44,993 bases of DNA, taken from assembly GCA_030583825.1 (NCBI GenBank), contig CP129477.1, forward strand, positions 202,259 to 247,251. Reading direction: 5' to 3'. A program made the translations under genes and the position numbers. Origin of the DNA: Candidatus Dojkabacteria bacterium. GTDB taxonomy: Bacteria > Patescibacteriota > Dojkabacteria > GCA-002793355. The notes under the pieces are model-generated. The model did no database searches. It was not told the DNA's origin and saw only the letters and a program-made list of their open reading frames with translations. This document shows, in pieces, positions 25,025 to 31,739 of this stretch (its first letter is position 1; each line of letters starts with the position of its first letter).

Positions 25025-26359
25025 CTATAGAGAAGGGTATGCTTCTCTGAGTGAAGTAATAATATCTTTTTGAATTGAGGATAGGTTCTTTGTATATTCA
25101 TTCCAAACATCAAAAGGTGTATCCGTTAATATAGCAGCCGTGTCTCCCGCTGGCGTAATAACTTCTTTTGAGTGAATCTCAGCAAAAAACTTTGGTATCA
25201 CTCCTTTTTTCAGCGCCTTTATTTCATGTAATATAGACGATTGCTCCTCCCCAAATGCATAAATGTAATCAATGCCCTGTAATTCCTGTTTAAGATACTC
25301 TTCAAAGTTGTTCTTTTCGTAAATATGAGGAAAGTAATATTGGAGGAGGATAAGACGATACTCTCTTGTTGGACGCAACACAATTCTAATACCAATTTCA
25401 TTATCCTCAATAATTCTTTTAATCTTCGCATGTTGTTTTTCCAGTACCTTAAAAGCATCATTCACTCCGTTTATAAGATCCTTCATGTATGATTGAGGGT
25501 GAATATTAATACCATTTATTTGTGGAATATTATAAAATTTCCCCTGTGACGGTACCTTCCAAAGAATCTGTGGTTTCAAAACTGTTCCCCCCAGTAAAGG
25601 CTTTAAATAGCTATCTAATGGTGTCTCTCCACCAGTAAATGCACTCATATCATAACTATCCGATATTTTCACAATTCCTGTACTACGAAAAGAATACTTT
25701 GTACTCCCAGGATGATGAGGTGAAAAAAGACATTCTAAATCAAACAGAACAGGAGAAGGAAGCGCAGCAATAATATTTTCCGCATTAACATCTATTGCCC
25801 TCAAGTATGCTAACAGCGCAGAAAGCTTTCCAAATGAATAATAATATTGACGTAGTTGTCCACCATTCGAAGATTCTATCTGTACAGGTATAAATTGTCT
25901 ATAAATAATCGTGTCAGCATGCCGATGAGCAGGAAAACTATCCTTTAGTTCTGGAAAGAAATTGTCTATTATTTTAGCCAAAGCTTGGTCATAGTAAGGT
26001 CTTCTTTCAAACAGAACTTCGTTATTTTGTTTGTATCTCATTGAAGTAGCGACATGTAAATCTCCAAGAATCTTTACTTCAGGTTTTAATGAGTATCGAA
26101 TTTGATCCAGCAATAATTCACCTAGAATATCGCTAGTTACTTCTTCAAGCCTCCCTGATAAATGAGAAAATGACTTTTCACGTAATGACCGAATAAATTC
26201 TATAAAGTTGTCTTGTTTTTCAGAATAATATTGTGAAACTAGCGTAGGTAACCAAATATCTTCCAAATGATCCTGTACAGAGTCACGAAGGCCTCCAACA
26301 AGTATAGGAAAATCTCTTCTGATATACCAAGACAAAAGATCTATAACCTCCCCTCTCAT
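25025..26359 (-). CDS. LanM-type dehydratase-only protein (RiPP maturase candidate)
   Basis: A 444-residue protein that matches the dehydratase domain of class II lanthipeptide synthetases (LanM, DUF4135). Seen in order: GDLH (99-102); FERR (117-120) where LanM has Y-K-P-R; YYYSFGKLSALLAYL (172-186), like the Y-Y-R-x-G-x-L segment; DVNAENII (190-197), like D-x-H-x-E-N; PVLFDLECLF (203-212) with the metal-binding Asp at 207; and IVLRPTREY (326-334), like the R-x-T phosphate-elimination site. LanM phosphorylates Ser/Thr of a precursor, then eliminates phosphate. The chain ends near KKGVIPKFF without the roughly 400-residue LanC cyclase. The usual catalytic Lys appears replaced by Glu or Arg, and His by Asn, so activity is uncertain. 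The ATG has AAGGA one base away; TTG at residue 9 after GGGGAGG is an alternative start. Downstream of the peptide gene by 15 bases. Confidence 0.75.
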   Translation of the reverse strand: MRGEVIDLLSWYIRRDFPILVGGLRDSVQDHLEDIWLPTLVSQYYSEKQDNFIEFIRSLREKSFSHLSGRLEEVTSDILGELLLDQIRYSLKPEVKILGDLHVATSMRYKQNNEVLFERRPYYDQALAKIIDNFFPELKDSFPAHRHADTIIYRQFIPVQIESSNGGQLRQYYYSFGKLSALLAYLRAIDVNAENIIAALPSPVLFDLECLFSPHHPGSTKYSFRSTGIVKISDSYDMSAFTGGETPLDSYLKPLLGGTVLKPQILWKVPSQGKFYNIPQINGINIHPQSYMKDLINGVNDAFKVLEKQHAKIKRIIEDNEIGIRIVLRPTREYRLILLQYYFPHIYEKNNFEEYLKQELQGIDYIYAFGEEQSSILHEIKALKKGVIPKFFAEIHSKEVITPAGDTAAILTDTPFDVWNEYTKNLSSIQKDIITSLREAYPSL

Positions 26360-26374
26360 GTCCTTAGAAAATAA

Positions 26375-26500
26375 TTAAGAACATGTACCTGTAGCACAGC
26401 AACAAGTTGTAGCACTTGGAGCGGCTCCCATTGTTCTTAATATCTCTTTATTTGCCTGAAAATCTCCCCAACCTGTTGCTTTTAAAATTTCTTTCGACAT
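26375..26500 (-). CDS. RiPP precursor peptide candidate (Thr/Cys-rich core)
   Basis: A 41-residue reading frame on the minus strand, ATG to TAA. It starts MSKEILKATGWGDFQANKE and continues with ILRTMGAAPS, then a C-terminal ATTCCCATGTCS. The first 29 residues are helical and charged, like a leader peptide; the tail has 4 Cys, 4 Thr and 1 Ser in 12 residues, like a lanthipeptide core. A cut near the Gly-Ala-Ala-Pro-Ser stretch is possible. It lies 21 bases after the GNAT gene and 15 bases before the LanM-like gene. The Thr residues precede the Cys residues, the usual order for lanthionine rings. Its role as substrate is inferred. A metal-binding peptide is an alternative. Confidence 0.75.
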   Translation of the reverse strand: MSKEILKATGWGDFQANKEILRTMGAAPSATTCCCATGTCS

Positions 26501-26521
26501 AAGTTTCTTCTTTTATATTAT

Positions 26522-26965
26522 TTACACTCGTAAAATAGCTCGCTGCATTACAACCTTTAAACCGTGCTTAATAAGCAATGCTCTCAGTAACGGTTTACTT
26601 TCCGGAATTTCTGTAAAAATAGTATGAACATTGCTTTCCTTTAATAATTCAACTGCTCTTGAAATTAGTAGCGATAGTGAAGATTCATCCAGGTACTCTG
26701 AAATCACATCGACAACAAGCAACTCTCCCACCCCATTAGTTACTAAGGTATTTGCAAAGCCAATAAATTGATCATCATCAGTAGTAAGAACAATGTATGA
26801 AAATTCTGATTGTTCAGATATTCTCTGGGATACATGTTTATACATTAAGTCGTAGTCCGTCTTGTATTTTTCGAACCCAAACTCTTGGTTTATTGCTTCA
26901 AAATGAGTGACTAATCTCGCTGAAATAGCTTCAGCATGAGTAACTTCTGCAGGTATAATTTTCAT
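26522..26965 (-). CDS. GNAT-family acetyltransferase in the RiPP operon
   Basis: A 147-residue protein with a GNAT layout: strand-helix start MKIIPAEVTHAEAISARLVTHF, central YIVLTTDDDQFIGFANTLV, then GELLVVDVISEYLDESSLSLLI and LLKESNVHTIFTEIPESKPLLRALLIKHGLK, the last being the helix-strand end of the fold. The usual acetyl-CoA loop (Q/R-x-x-G-x-G/A) is not clear. ATG at 26965 is chosen; TTG at 26974 would add three residues. First gene after the promoter at 26997-27024. It might acetylate the product (as PaeN does in paenibacillin) or provide self-protection, both inferred. Confidence 0.7.
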   Translation of the reverse strand: MKIIPAEVTHAEAISARLVTHFEAINQEFGFEKYKTDYDLMYKHVSQRISEQSEFSYIVLTTDDDQFIGFANTLVTNGVGELLVVDVISEYLDESSLSLLISRAVELLKESNVHTIFTEIPESKPLLRALLIKHGLKVVMQRAILRV

Positions 26966-26996
26966 ATCCCCCAAAAATGATTTATATACTTACAAG

Positions 26997-27024
26997 AGTA
27001 TAGTACAACCATTTATTGTGTCAA
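26997..27024 (-). promoter_or_regulatory. Promoter: TTGACA-N16-TATACT, RiPP-like operon
   Basis: On the minus strand a perfect -35 TTGACA (27019-27024) and a 5/6 -10 TATACT (26997-27002), spacer 16. It sits about 32 bases before the GNAT ATG and separates this operon from the upstream gene. The 128-base gap 26975-27102 otherwise shows nothing. Confidence 0.75.
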
Positions 27025-27102
27025 TATCCATAAGTACATACTAACTGTAGTGCCCAATATGTTGTATGCAATAATAGTTTCAGTTTTAACTGGGGATTAT
27101 GA

Positions 27103-27849
27103 CTAATACATAATTGGTTCACGATGAGAGCTACTATCATACGGAGTTTCCCTCAACGTACTGTCCATTTCGGTAGGCTTAATGACCGTCATATACGTAT
27201 ATGCTTGGTCACGTTCACGCTCTAAAAGCAGATATGATCTCCCTGATTCATCTTGAACTGCAAGCTCTTGCACTGAGGATTCCTGAAGTTGTCTTGCATC
27301 GAGAAATGTTGTCGCATCAATAATACAAATACCTGCGTAGGGTTGTCCGAATGCATCGGCCATGCCGATTTCTCCTTCTATGGTGAAAGCACTTGCGCCT
27401 AATGCGCCTGAATTACATCGTTGGAAAATTTCAGTATGCCCCTCAACTCTGCCATCATCAGAAACATCACCTCTTACTAAACATGGAGGTTGTGCTGCAA
27501 ACAAAAATGCTGTTCGAATTCCTTGTTCATTAAACATTGTCCCGACATCTGCTTTTGCTGCGACATCGTTTGTATTGCGAACTTTGTCATATGCAATGCG
27601 CGCCGCTTCAAGGGTTTGATATAAGTGTTGAACTTGTTCAGATTGGACTGGACGCTTTGATACACGAATTTCCAACGGACTATACGTAGGATCCGCCTTC
27701 ATTCTTTCTTCGACAATTTTGCGGCAGTACATCATGACCGTCGGATCATTCCAGTGTCGTGGGCCAAAATCACCGTTTCTCCTTAAAAGATAGGCATTTA
27801 GTCGATCGCGTAAGTTAACGACTTCAGGCGTTTCAATTTTCTCCCCCAT
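27103..27849 (-). CDS. Unknown 248-residue protein
   Basis: I do not recognise a family. There is no signal peptide and no long hydrophobic segment, so it is likely cytoplasmic. Three cysteines are visible: C42 in VMMYCRKIVEE, PPCLVRGDV and QRCNSGALG. The middle part (EIGMADAFGQPYAGICIIDAT) looks like a compact alpha/beta or beta core, and the C-terminus is polar. The start is an ATG preceded by TTTTGGGGGAAA, which may serve as a purine-rich ribosome-binding site. It follows the UDP-sugar dehydrogenase gene by 17 bases in the same direction, so it may belong to that transcript. It is separate from the RiPP-like operon, which has its own promoter. Confidence 0.6.
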   Translation of the reverse strand: MGEKIETPEVVNLRDRLNAYLLRRNGDFGPRHWNDPTVMMYCRKIVEERMKADPTYSPLEIRVSKRPVQSEQVQHLYQTLEAARIAYDKVRNTNDVAAKADVGTMFNEQGIRTAFLFAAQPPCLVRGDVSDDGRVEGHTEIFQRCNSGALGASAFTIEGEIGMADAFGQPYAGICIIDATTFLDARQLQESSVQELAVQDESGRSYLLLERERDQAYTYMTVIKPTEMDSTLRETPYDSSSHREPIMY

Positions 27850-27866
27850 TTTCCCCCAAAATTGAA

Positions 27867-29147
27867 TTATCTTCCTATGCCTTTGTAGACCGCGCCACTT
27901 GCAACAATTTCATTTTTTCGCAAGCAGTTTCGACCGTCAATAACGATAGGAACTTTTGCCATTTTTTCTGATGGATAATCAACAAATTCTCGGTGATTTA
28001 CAGTCACAACAACTGCTTCTGCTCCATCCAATGCGTCTTCCATCGTTTTATGTGTTGAAAGTGACAAGTTGTGAGGTTCAAAGATTCGTAATGTTGCACC
28101 ATATTCATTTTCAAGAATTTTCTTGATCTCCAATGCCGGACTTTCTCGTAAGTCTGCAATATTTGCTTTATAAGAAAGACCGAGCAATGTAATTTTCGAT
28201 CCTTTTACTGCCTTCCCCTGCTGATTTAACGCCTGAACAAGCTTTTCAACAGTGTAATGAGGCATACTATTGTTCACTGTACGGGCACTTCTCAAGAATT
28301 TGTGATCAAATCCCTGCTTTTTTGCACGCTCAATTAGGTAGTATGGGTCAACTGGAATACAGTGACCTCCAACTCCACAGCCTGGATAGTGTGCCATAAA
28401 TGCAAATGGCTTGTTGCTCGCACCTTTAATGACGTTTACAACGTCAATGCCGAGCACATCAAATGATTTTGCAAGCTCGTTTACGTACGCAATGTTAATG
28501 TCTCGGAATGTATTTTCAACAATTTTGGTTGCTTCTGCTTCTTTCAATGTTGCCATTTCATTAATCTCAGCTTTTACAAAGGTTCGGTAGAATTCTGCGA
28601 GAAATGCAGTTCCTTCTTTGCTGGTTGAGCCGACATTTCGTGGAATATTTGTTACATTCCAGCGCGGGTCTCCTGGATTAATACGCTCTGGACAGTGTGC
28701 TAATTCAAAATCAACGCCGCCTTTCATTCCTGTAAGCTCTTCAAGAAGAGGTAACACGACTTCATCACACGTTCCAGGGTTTACAGTTGATTCAAGAATG
28801 ATATATGAGCCTTTTTTGACGTATGGAGCAAGTAATTTCGTTGCGCCAATAACTGGGCCATAATCTGGGTTGAATAATTCGTCAACTGGTGTTGGAACAC
28901 AAATGATAAAAATATCCGTATCTTTGAGGATTTCAGCACTCGTACTGACTTCGTAAGAAATCTTTTCTACAACGCTTTCTGCATATTCATCCTCGATGGG
29001 AGATTCGTGGTTTTTAGCTTTCGCTATTTTTTCTTGAGAAATATCGAAACCGACAGTGTTATAAAGACCACTCTCGGCAACAGCACACAGGACTGGAAAT
29101 CCGACGTATCCAAGTCCAATAACAGCAACTTTTTGTTGATTTTTCAT
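27867..29147 (-). CDS. UDP-N-acetyl-hexosamine (WecC/WbpA-type) dehydrogenase
   Basis: A 426-residue nucleotide-sugar dehydrogenase. The N-terminal NAD site is KVAVIGLGYVGFPVLCAV. The middle has FIICVPTPVDE and AHCPERINPGDPRWN, typical of the WecC/WbpA/Cap5O group. The catalytic cysteine is in PGCGVGGHCIPVDPYYL (GGHC). LLGLSYKANIADLRESPALEI begins the UDP-binding C-terminal domain. Enzymes of this type oxidise UDP-GlcNAc or UDP-ManNAc to the uronic acid for glycan synthesis, which would serve the surface-glycan cluster at the start of this window. The start is at a near-perfect leaderless promoter. Exact sugar is not decided by these motifs. Confidence 0.92.
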   Translation of the reverse strand: MKNQQKVAVIGLGYVGFPVLCAVAESGLYNTVGFDISQEKIAKAKNHESPIEDEYAESVVEKISYEVSTSAEILKDTDIFIICVPTPVDELFNPDYGPVIGATKLLAPYVKKGSYIILESTVNPGTCDEVVLPLLEELTGMKGGVDFELAHCPERINPGDPRWNVTNIPRNVGSTSKEGTAFLAEFYRTFVKAEINEMATLKEAEATKIVENTFRDINIAYVNELAKSFDVLGIDVVNVIKGASNKPFAFMAHYPGCGVGGHCIPVDPYYLIERAKKQGFDHKFLRSARTVNNSMPHYTVEKLVQALNQQGKAVKGSKITLLGLSYKANIADLRESPALEIKKILENEYGATLRIFEPHNLSLSTHKTMEDALDGAEAVVVTVNHREFVDYPSEKMAKVPIVIDGRNCLRKNEIVASGAVYKGIGR

Positions 29148-29152
29148 AACGA

Positions 29153-29182
29153 ATTATAGCGTACTTGGCAACAGCGTGTCAA
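29153..29182 (-). promoter_or_regulatory. Consensus promoter TTGACA-N18-TATAAT, 5 bp before ATG
   Basis: On the minus strand, a perfect TTGACA (29177-29182), 18-base spacer and perfect TATAAT (29153-29158). The ATG at 29147 follows five bases after the -10 box, so the mRNA must start at or within about two bases of the ATG. This is the best example of the leaderless pattern in the window. Confidence 0.85.
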
Positions 29183-29203
29183 TCTATAGTATATATTTAT
29201 AGG

Positions 29204-29869
29204 TCACTGCTTCCCCAGTATTTCTTGCGCTATTTCTCCCCACCAAAGGGTATTTTCTTCTGCTTTTGCAGAAACTTGTATCGTTCGAGATTGTCCCCAG
29301 CTCTTAATTTCTTCTAAAATATCTTCTCTATCATCGAGCGCATAAACAAGTGGTACGTCTCCTGTGGTGGAAAGTACATCGTTAATACACTTCCCCTTTG
29401 TCTCAAAGTAAGCTGACAATGTATAAAAGTCCGAAACTCCCAGGTACCCTTCAATTGCGGTTTGAGATTTCATGGCTTCTTTTAGTGGTTGAGCTGTTAA
29501 ACCAACAATAAGAAAGCCTGCTTCGCGAAGAGTTGTCAGTTCAGGAATAACTTGTTCATCTGCCGGATGACGGTAAATAACTGTGTTTGCATCAGGAGGA
29601 AGAAACTTGTATGTTTCCATTTTCAATATTTGGCGCAGTTGTTTTTCTTCGTAGGGAAACGTGCCATTACGCGATGCGGCAATAAGCGGGTGAGTATCAG
29701 GATCAACAAACTGAAGATTGCCAAAGAAAACTCCGTCAAAGTCGAGGAATATAAGACCTCGGTACTGACCTGACTGCCATTCAGTAGCAATACAGGAAAT
29801 AGTCTCTTGATTGCGTTCGCGCGTAATTAACTGATCACTTCTCAATCCCTCCCCACTTTCCATACTCAC
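29204..29869 (-). CDS. HAD-like hydrolase
   Basis: A 221-residue protein of the HAD superfamily. Motif I is LIFLDFDGVFFG (two acidic residues for the phosphoryl-aspartate mechanism), motif II is LIVGLTAQPLKEA, and motif IV is VYALDDREDILEE. Between I and II is a roughly 80-residue insert with a charged cap-like part. Substrate unknown; such enzymes remove phosphate from sugars or nucleotides. The GTG start at 29869 overlaps the stop of the upstream kinase by four bases (GTGA), which suggests coupled translation; ATG at 29863 is a second choice. Its pairing with a kinase hints at one pathway, but no substrate can be named. Confidence 0.72.
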   Translation of the reverse strand: MSMESGEGLRSDQLITRERNQETISCIATEWQSGQYRGLIFLDFDGVFFGNLQFVDPDTHPLIAASRNGTFPYEEKQLRQILKMETYKFLPPDANTVIYRHPADEQVIPELTTLREAGFLIVGLTAQPLKEAMKSQTAIEGYLGVSDFYTLSAYFETKGKCINDVLSTTGDVPLVYALDDREDILEEIKSWGQSRTIQVSAKAEENTLWWGEIAQEILGKQ

Positions 29870-30759
29870 AAGGTTTTATGTAAATGTTGCAGCCGTAAAT
29901 AATTCTTTTCTGCCCATTCGTTCAATTTTTCTTCTACAGTGAAGTAAAAAAATCGTAATAGGTGCATTGCATAGTAGAGTTTTTCTCTTTGCTGTTCCTG
30001 TGGAGACATTTTGAGAAATGTACCGTATATCTGAAGCATTTCTTTATTACCACCAACAAGAAATAGCTTTAAGCGAGAGAAATCATACAGCGGATCGCCA
30101 TATTTAGCATCTGACCAATCAATTAGCCCACGGATTTTGCCATTGCTTACAATCATATTACCCCCGTGTAAGTCAGAGTGTAGTAAAGAAAATTCAGTAG
30201 GCTCTTGCATTTGATCAATTTGCGTATGAATATACTTAAGGACTTCGCGAACAATACTTCCATCAAATTGGGGATTATTTATAAGCTTTTCCCATTTATA
30301 ATATTCATCGTCCGTAGAATACTTACCTTTCAAGAATTCTTTCCAACTCTTTGTTGGTTTTTTGTAGTATACGTCTGAAAAGTTCCCTGAAGCCGAACCT
30401 TTTACTTTATGAATTTCAGCAACCATCTGCATAACTTTAGGAAACATGAGAACGATTTCATGCTCAGGAAGTCTGTCGAGCATTTCACCTTCTATGAATT
30501 CAAAAATGGAAATTTGCTCCGCTTCTGAATATGCAATAACTTCAGGAGTTGGTACAGATAATTTTTGCTCGCGGATAGTATTAATAGCCAGAGCGTCTAT
30601 AACGGCTTTATACTTTGCTTTTGCAAGAAGCTTCACATTTTTATCAGTATGGAACGTAAAGACAATATGATCGAAGCCAGATTTAGGAGTTTCAATGGTA
30701 TGAATTGAGGTATTAAGTAGTAATTCTACTTTTTTTAGGATCTGTTGAGGAATTTCCAT
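29866..30759 (-). CDS. APH/choline-kinase-type phosphotransferase
   Basis: A 297-residue protein of the aminoglycoside/choline/fructosamine kinase group. The catalytic loop is LLHSDLHGGNMIV (H-x-D-x-x-x-x-N), and the metal loop is GLIDWSDAKYGDPLYDFS (D-W-x-x). The N-terminal part has a Lys-containing strand (KLLAKAKYKAVIDA) and SIFEFIEGEMLD. The length is in the normal family range. It could phosphorylate a small amine, sugar or drug; the sequence does not say which. It overlaps the HAD-like gene by four bases and follows tRNA-Ala by 17 bases on the same strand. Confidence 0.82.
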   Translation of the reverse strand: MEIPQQILKKVELLLNTSIHTIETPKSGFDHIVFTFHTDKNVKLLAKAKYKAVIDALAINTIREQKLSVPTPEVIAYSEAEQISIFEFIEGEMLDRLPEHEIVLMFPKVMQMVAEIHKVKGSASGNFSDVYYKKPTKSWKEFLKGKYSTDDEYYKWEKLINNPQFDGSIVREVLKYIHTQIDQMQEPTEFSLLHSDLHGGNMIVSNGKIRGLIDWSDAKYGDPLYDFSRLKLFLVGGNKEMLQIYGTFLKMSPQEQQREKLYYAMHLLRFFYFTVEEKLNEWAEKNYLRLQHLHKTL

Positions 30760-30776
30760 GTTTTAAAATATTGATT

Positions 30777-30850
30777 TGGACCAGACGAGAGTCGAACTCG
30801 TGACCTTCCCAATGCGAATGGGATATTCTACCAAACTGAACTACTGGCCC
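30777..30850 (-). tRNA. tRNA-Ala (anticodon CGC)
   Basis: On the minus strand the acceptor GGGCCAG pairs with CTGGTCC, discriminator A. The third acceptor pair is G3-U70, the identity element of alanine tRNAs. The anticodon stem TCCCA/TGGGA has the loop TTCGCAT, anticodon CGC (reads GCG). The T arm is ACGAG TTCGACT CTCGT. Length 74; 3' CCA is not encoded. A strong promoter lies about 180 bases upstream. Confidence 0.92.
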
Positions 30851-31020
30851 GTCATCACTCACCTTAAACGAGTCCTCGGTTGCTTAACATTCGCAAGCTC
30901 ATTACAACCTGTGGGACGTTTTCGGCTCGCTCTTCCGGTTCATCTACTCTCTACGTCGCGTGCTTTCTTCTCGTACTCATCACGGATAATCCGATATTTA
31001 CAATGTACCCTATTCGCAAG
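30851..31020 (-). ncRNA. Possible structured RNA or leader before tRNA-Ala
   Basis: No protein gene fits here. The half next to the tRNA (30851-30960) is 51% G+C (56 of 110 counted), above the surrounding coding DNA, while the distal half (30961-31020) is 40%. The minus strand has a hairpin GGTTG...GCTT (loop) AAGCAACC and a CGGATTATCCG palindrome. It is transcribed from the promoter at 31028-31056. It does not match RNase P, tmRNA, 6S or SRP RNA that I could recognise. It may only be a long tRNA leader. Confidence 0.3.
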
Positions 31021-31027
31021 CTATCGA

Positions 31028-31056
31028 ATTATAGCCAAAGCAGACAATCTTGTCTA
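31028..31056 (-). promoter_or_regulatory. Promoter TAGACA-N17-TATAAT toward tRNA-Ala
   Basis: On the minus strand, TAGACA (31051-31056, 5/6) and TATAAT (31028-31033, 6/6) with a 17-base spacer. It starts a transcript about 170 bases before tRNA-Ala, which may continue through the phosphotransferase and HAD genes. Confidence 0.65.
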
Positions 31057-31085
31057 AATCGTGGAAATAAATCGCGATAAGTGAA

Positions 31086-31715
31086 TTAGCCTTCTGCTGG
31101 AGCTGCTTCTGCTGTACCATTCTCTGCAGCAGCTGCTGCTAATTGCTGGCCAGATGCTGGAAGCTGTCGAAGAGGTCGGACTGTAACAACTGTAAGAGTT
31201 CGATCTTTCTCGCTTGCAAGCTTGATATTTTCAATTCCTGGAATTCCTGAAACCAAAATACGTGATCCAGTTTCTTCCAATCCTGAAATATCAACACTAA
31301 GAGAATCAATAATGTTTTCGCTATTTACAGTAATTCTCAACTCCGGAATGTTTGTAACAAGAGTTCCAAGGTTGTTTTTGACTGCTGGAGCAATACCAGT
31401 AATCGTAATAGGAACTCGAACTGTAACATGGCTGTTTGGAGTAAGCTCTGTTAATGAAAAGTTCTCAAGCTTGTTGTTCAATGGGTTAATGATAAGTTCG
31501 GACAAAACGACATTGTAAGTTTTTCCACCTTCGACTTCTACTTGGAACATTTGTGCTCCGTTTACTTTCAAAAGTGAAAGAGCATCCTGTGCATTTACCT
31601 GAACAAGTACTGTTTCTTTATTATTCAAAGAAATTGATCCTGGAACAATGCCCTCTCGGCGCAAAATTCTATTCTGTTTTCCCTGGGTTGTTCTTGTTTG
31701 TAGCTTCAATGTCAT
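31086..31715 (-). CDS. rplY: Ribosomal protein bL25 (CTC-type)
   Basis: A 209-residue long form of bL25. The N-terminal domain starts MTLKLQTRTTQGKQNRILRR, the 5S rRNA-binding part, and the C-terminal beta domain has TVRVPITITGIAPAVKNNLG. The last 25 residues are Ala/Glu-rich. It binds 5S rRNA in the large subunit. It is the last gene of the block rpoB-rpoC-rpsL-rpsG-rplY, 24 bases after rpsG. In many bacteria rpsG is followed by fusA and tuf, so this order is different. Confidence 0.9.
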   Translation of the reverse strand: MTLKLQTRTTQGKQNRILRREGIVPGSISLNNKETVLVQVNAQDALSLLKVNGAQMFQVEVEGGKTYNVVLSELIINPLNNKLENFSLTELTPNSHVTVRVPITITGIAPAVKNNLGTLVTNIPELRITVNSENIIDSLSVDISGLEETGSRILVSGIPGIENIKLASEKDRTLTVVTVRPLRQLPASGQQLAAAAAENGTAEAAPAEG

Positions 31716-31739
31716 AATTCTCTCGGATTTAACTTACGA

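Noticed and set aside
25029-25048. 7-bp hairpin AGAGAAG-N6-CTTCTCT at the LanM-like gene end as a terminator
   Set aside because: Perfect arms, but it lies within the coding end and has no T-run on either strand. It may still slow transcription, but the evidence is weak.
26375-26500. Thiopeptide or cyanobactin-type precursor as an alternative
   Set aside because: No YcaO, radical SAM or LanB-like gene lies nearby; the neighbouring protein has LanM dehydratase motifs, which fits a lanthipeptide-like route better.
30851-30960. SRP (4.5S) or RNase P RNA in the GC-elevated stretch
   Set aside because: A CCGGAAGAGCGAGCC stretch on the minus strand resembles the SRP tetraloop region, but the surrounding helix-forming bases do not pair as in SRP RNA, and RNase P core motifs are absent.
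30776-31080. Plus-strand frames of 66 and 93 codons
   Set aside because: The longer one runs through tRNA-Ala in reverse and neither resembles a known protein; they are chance frames in a GC-richer stretch.
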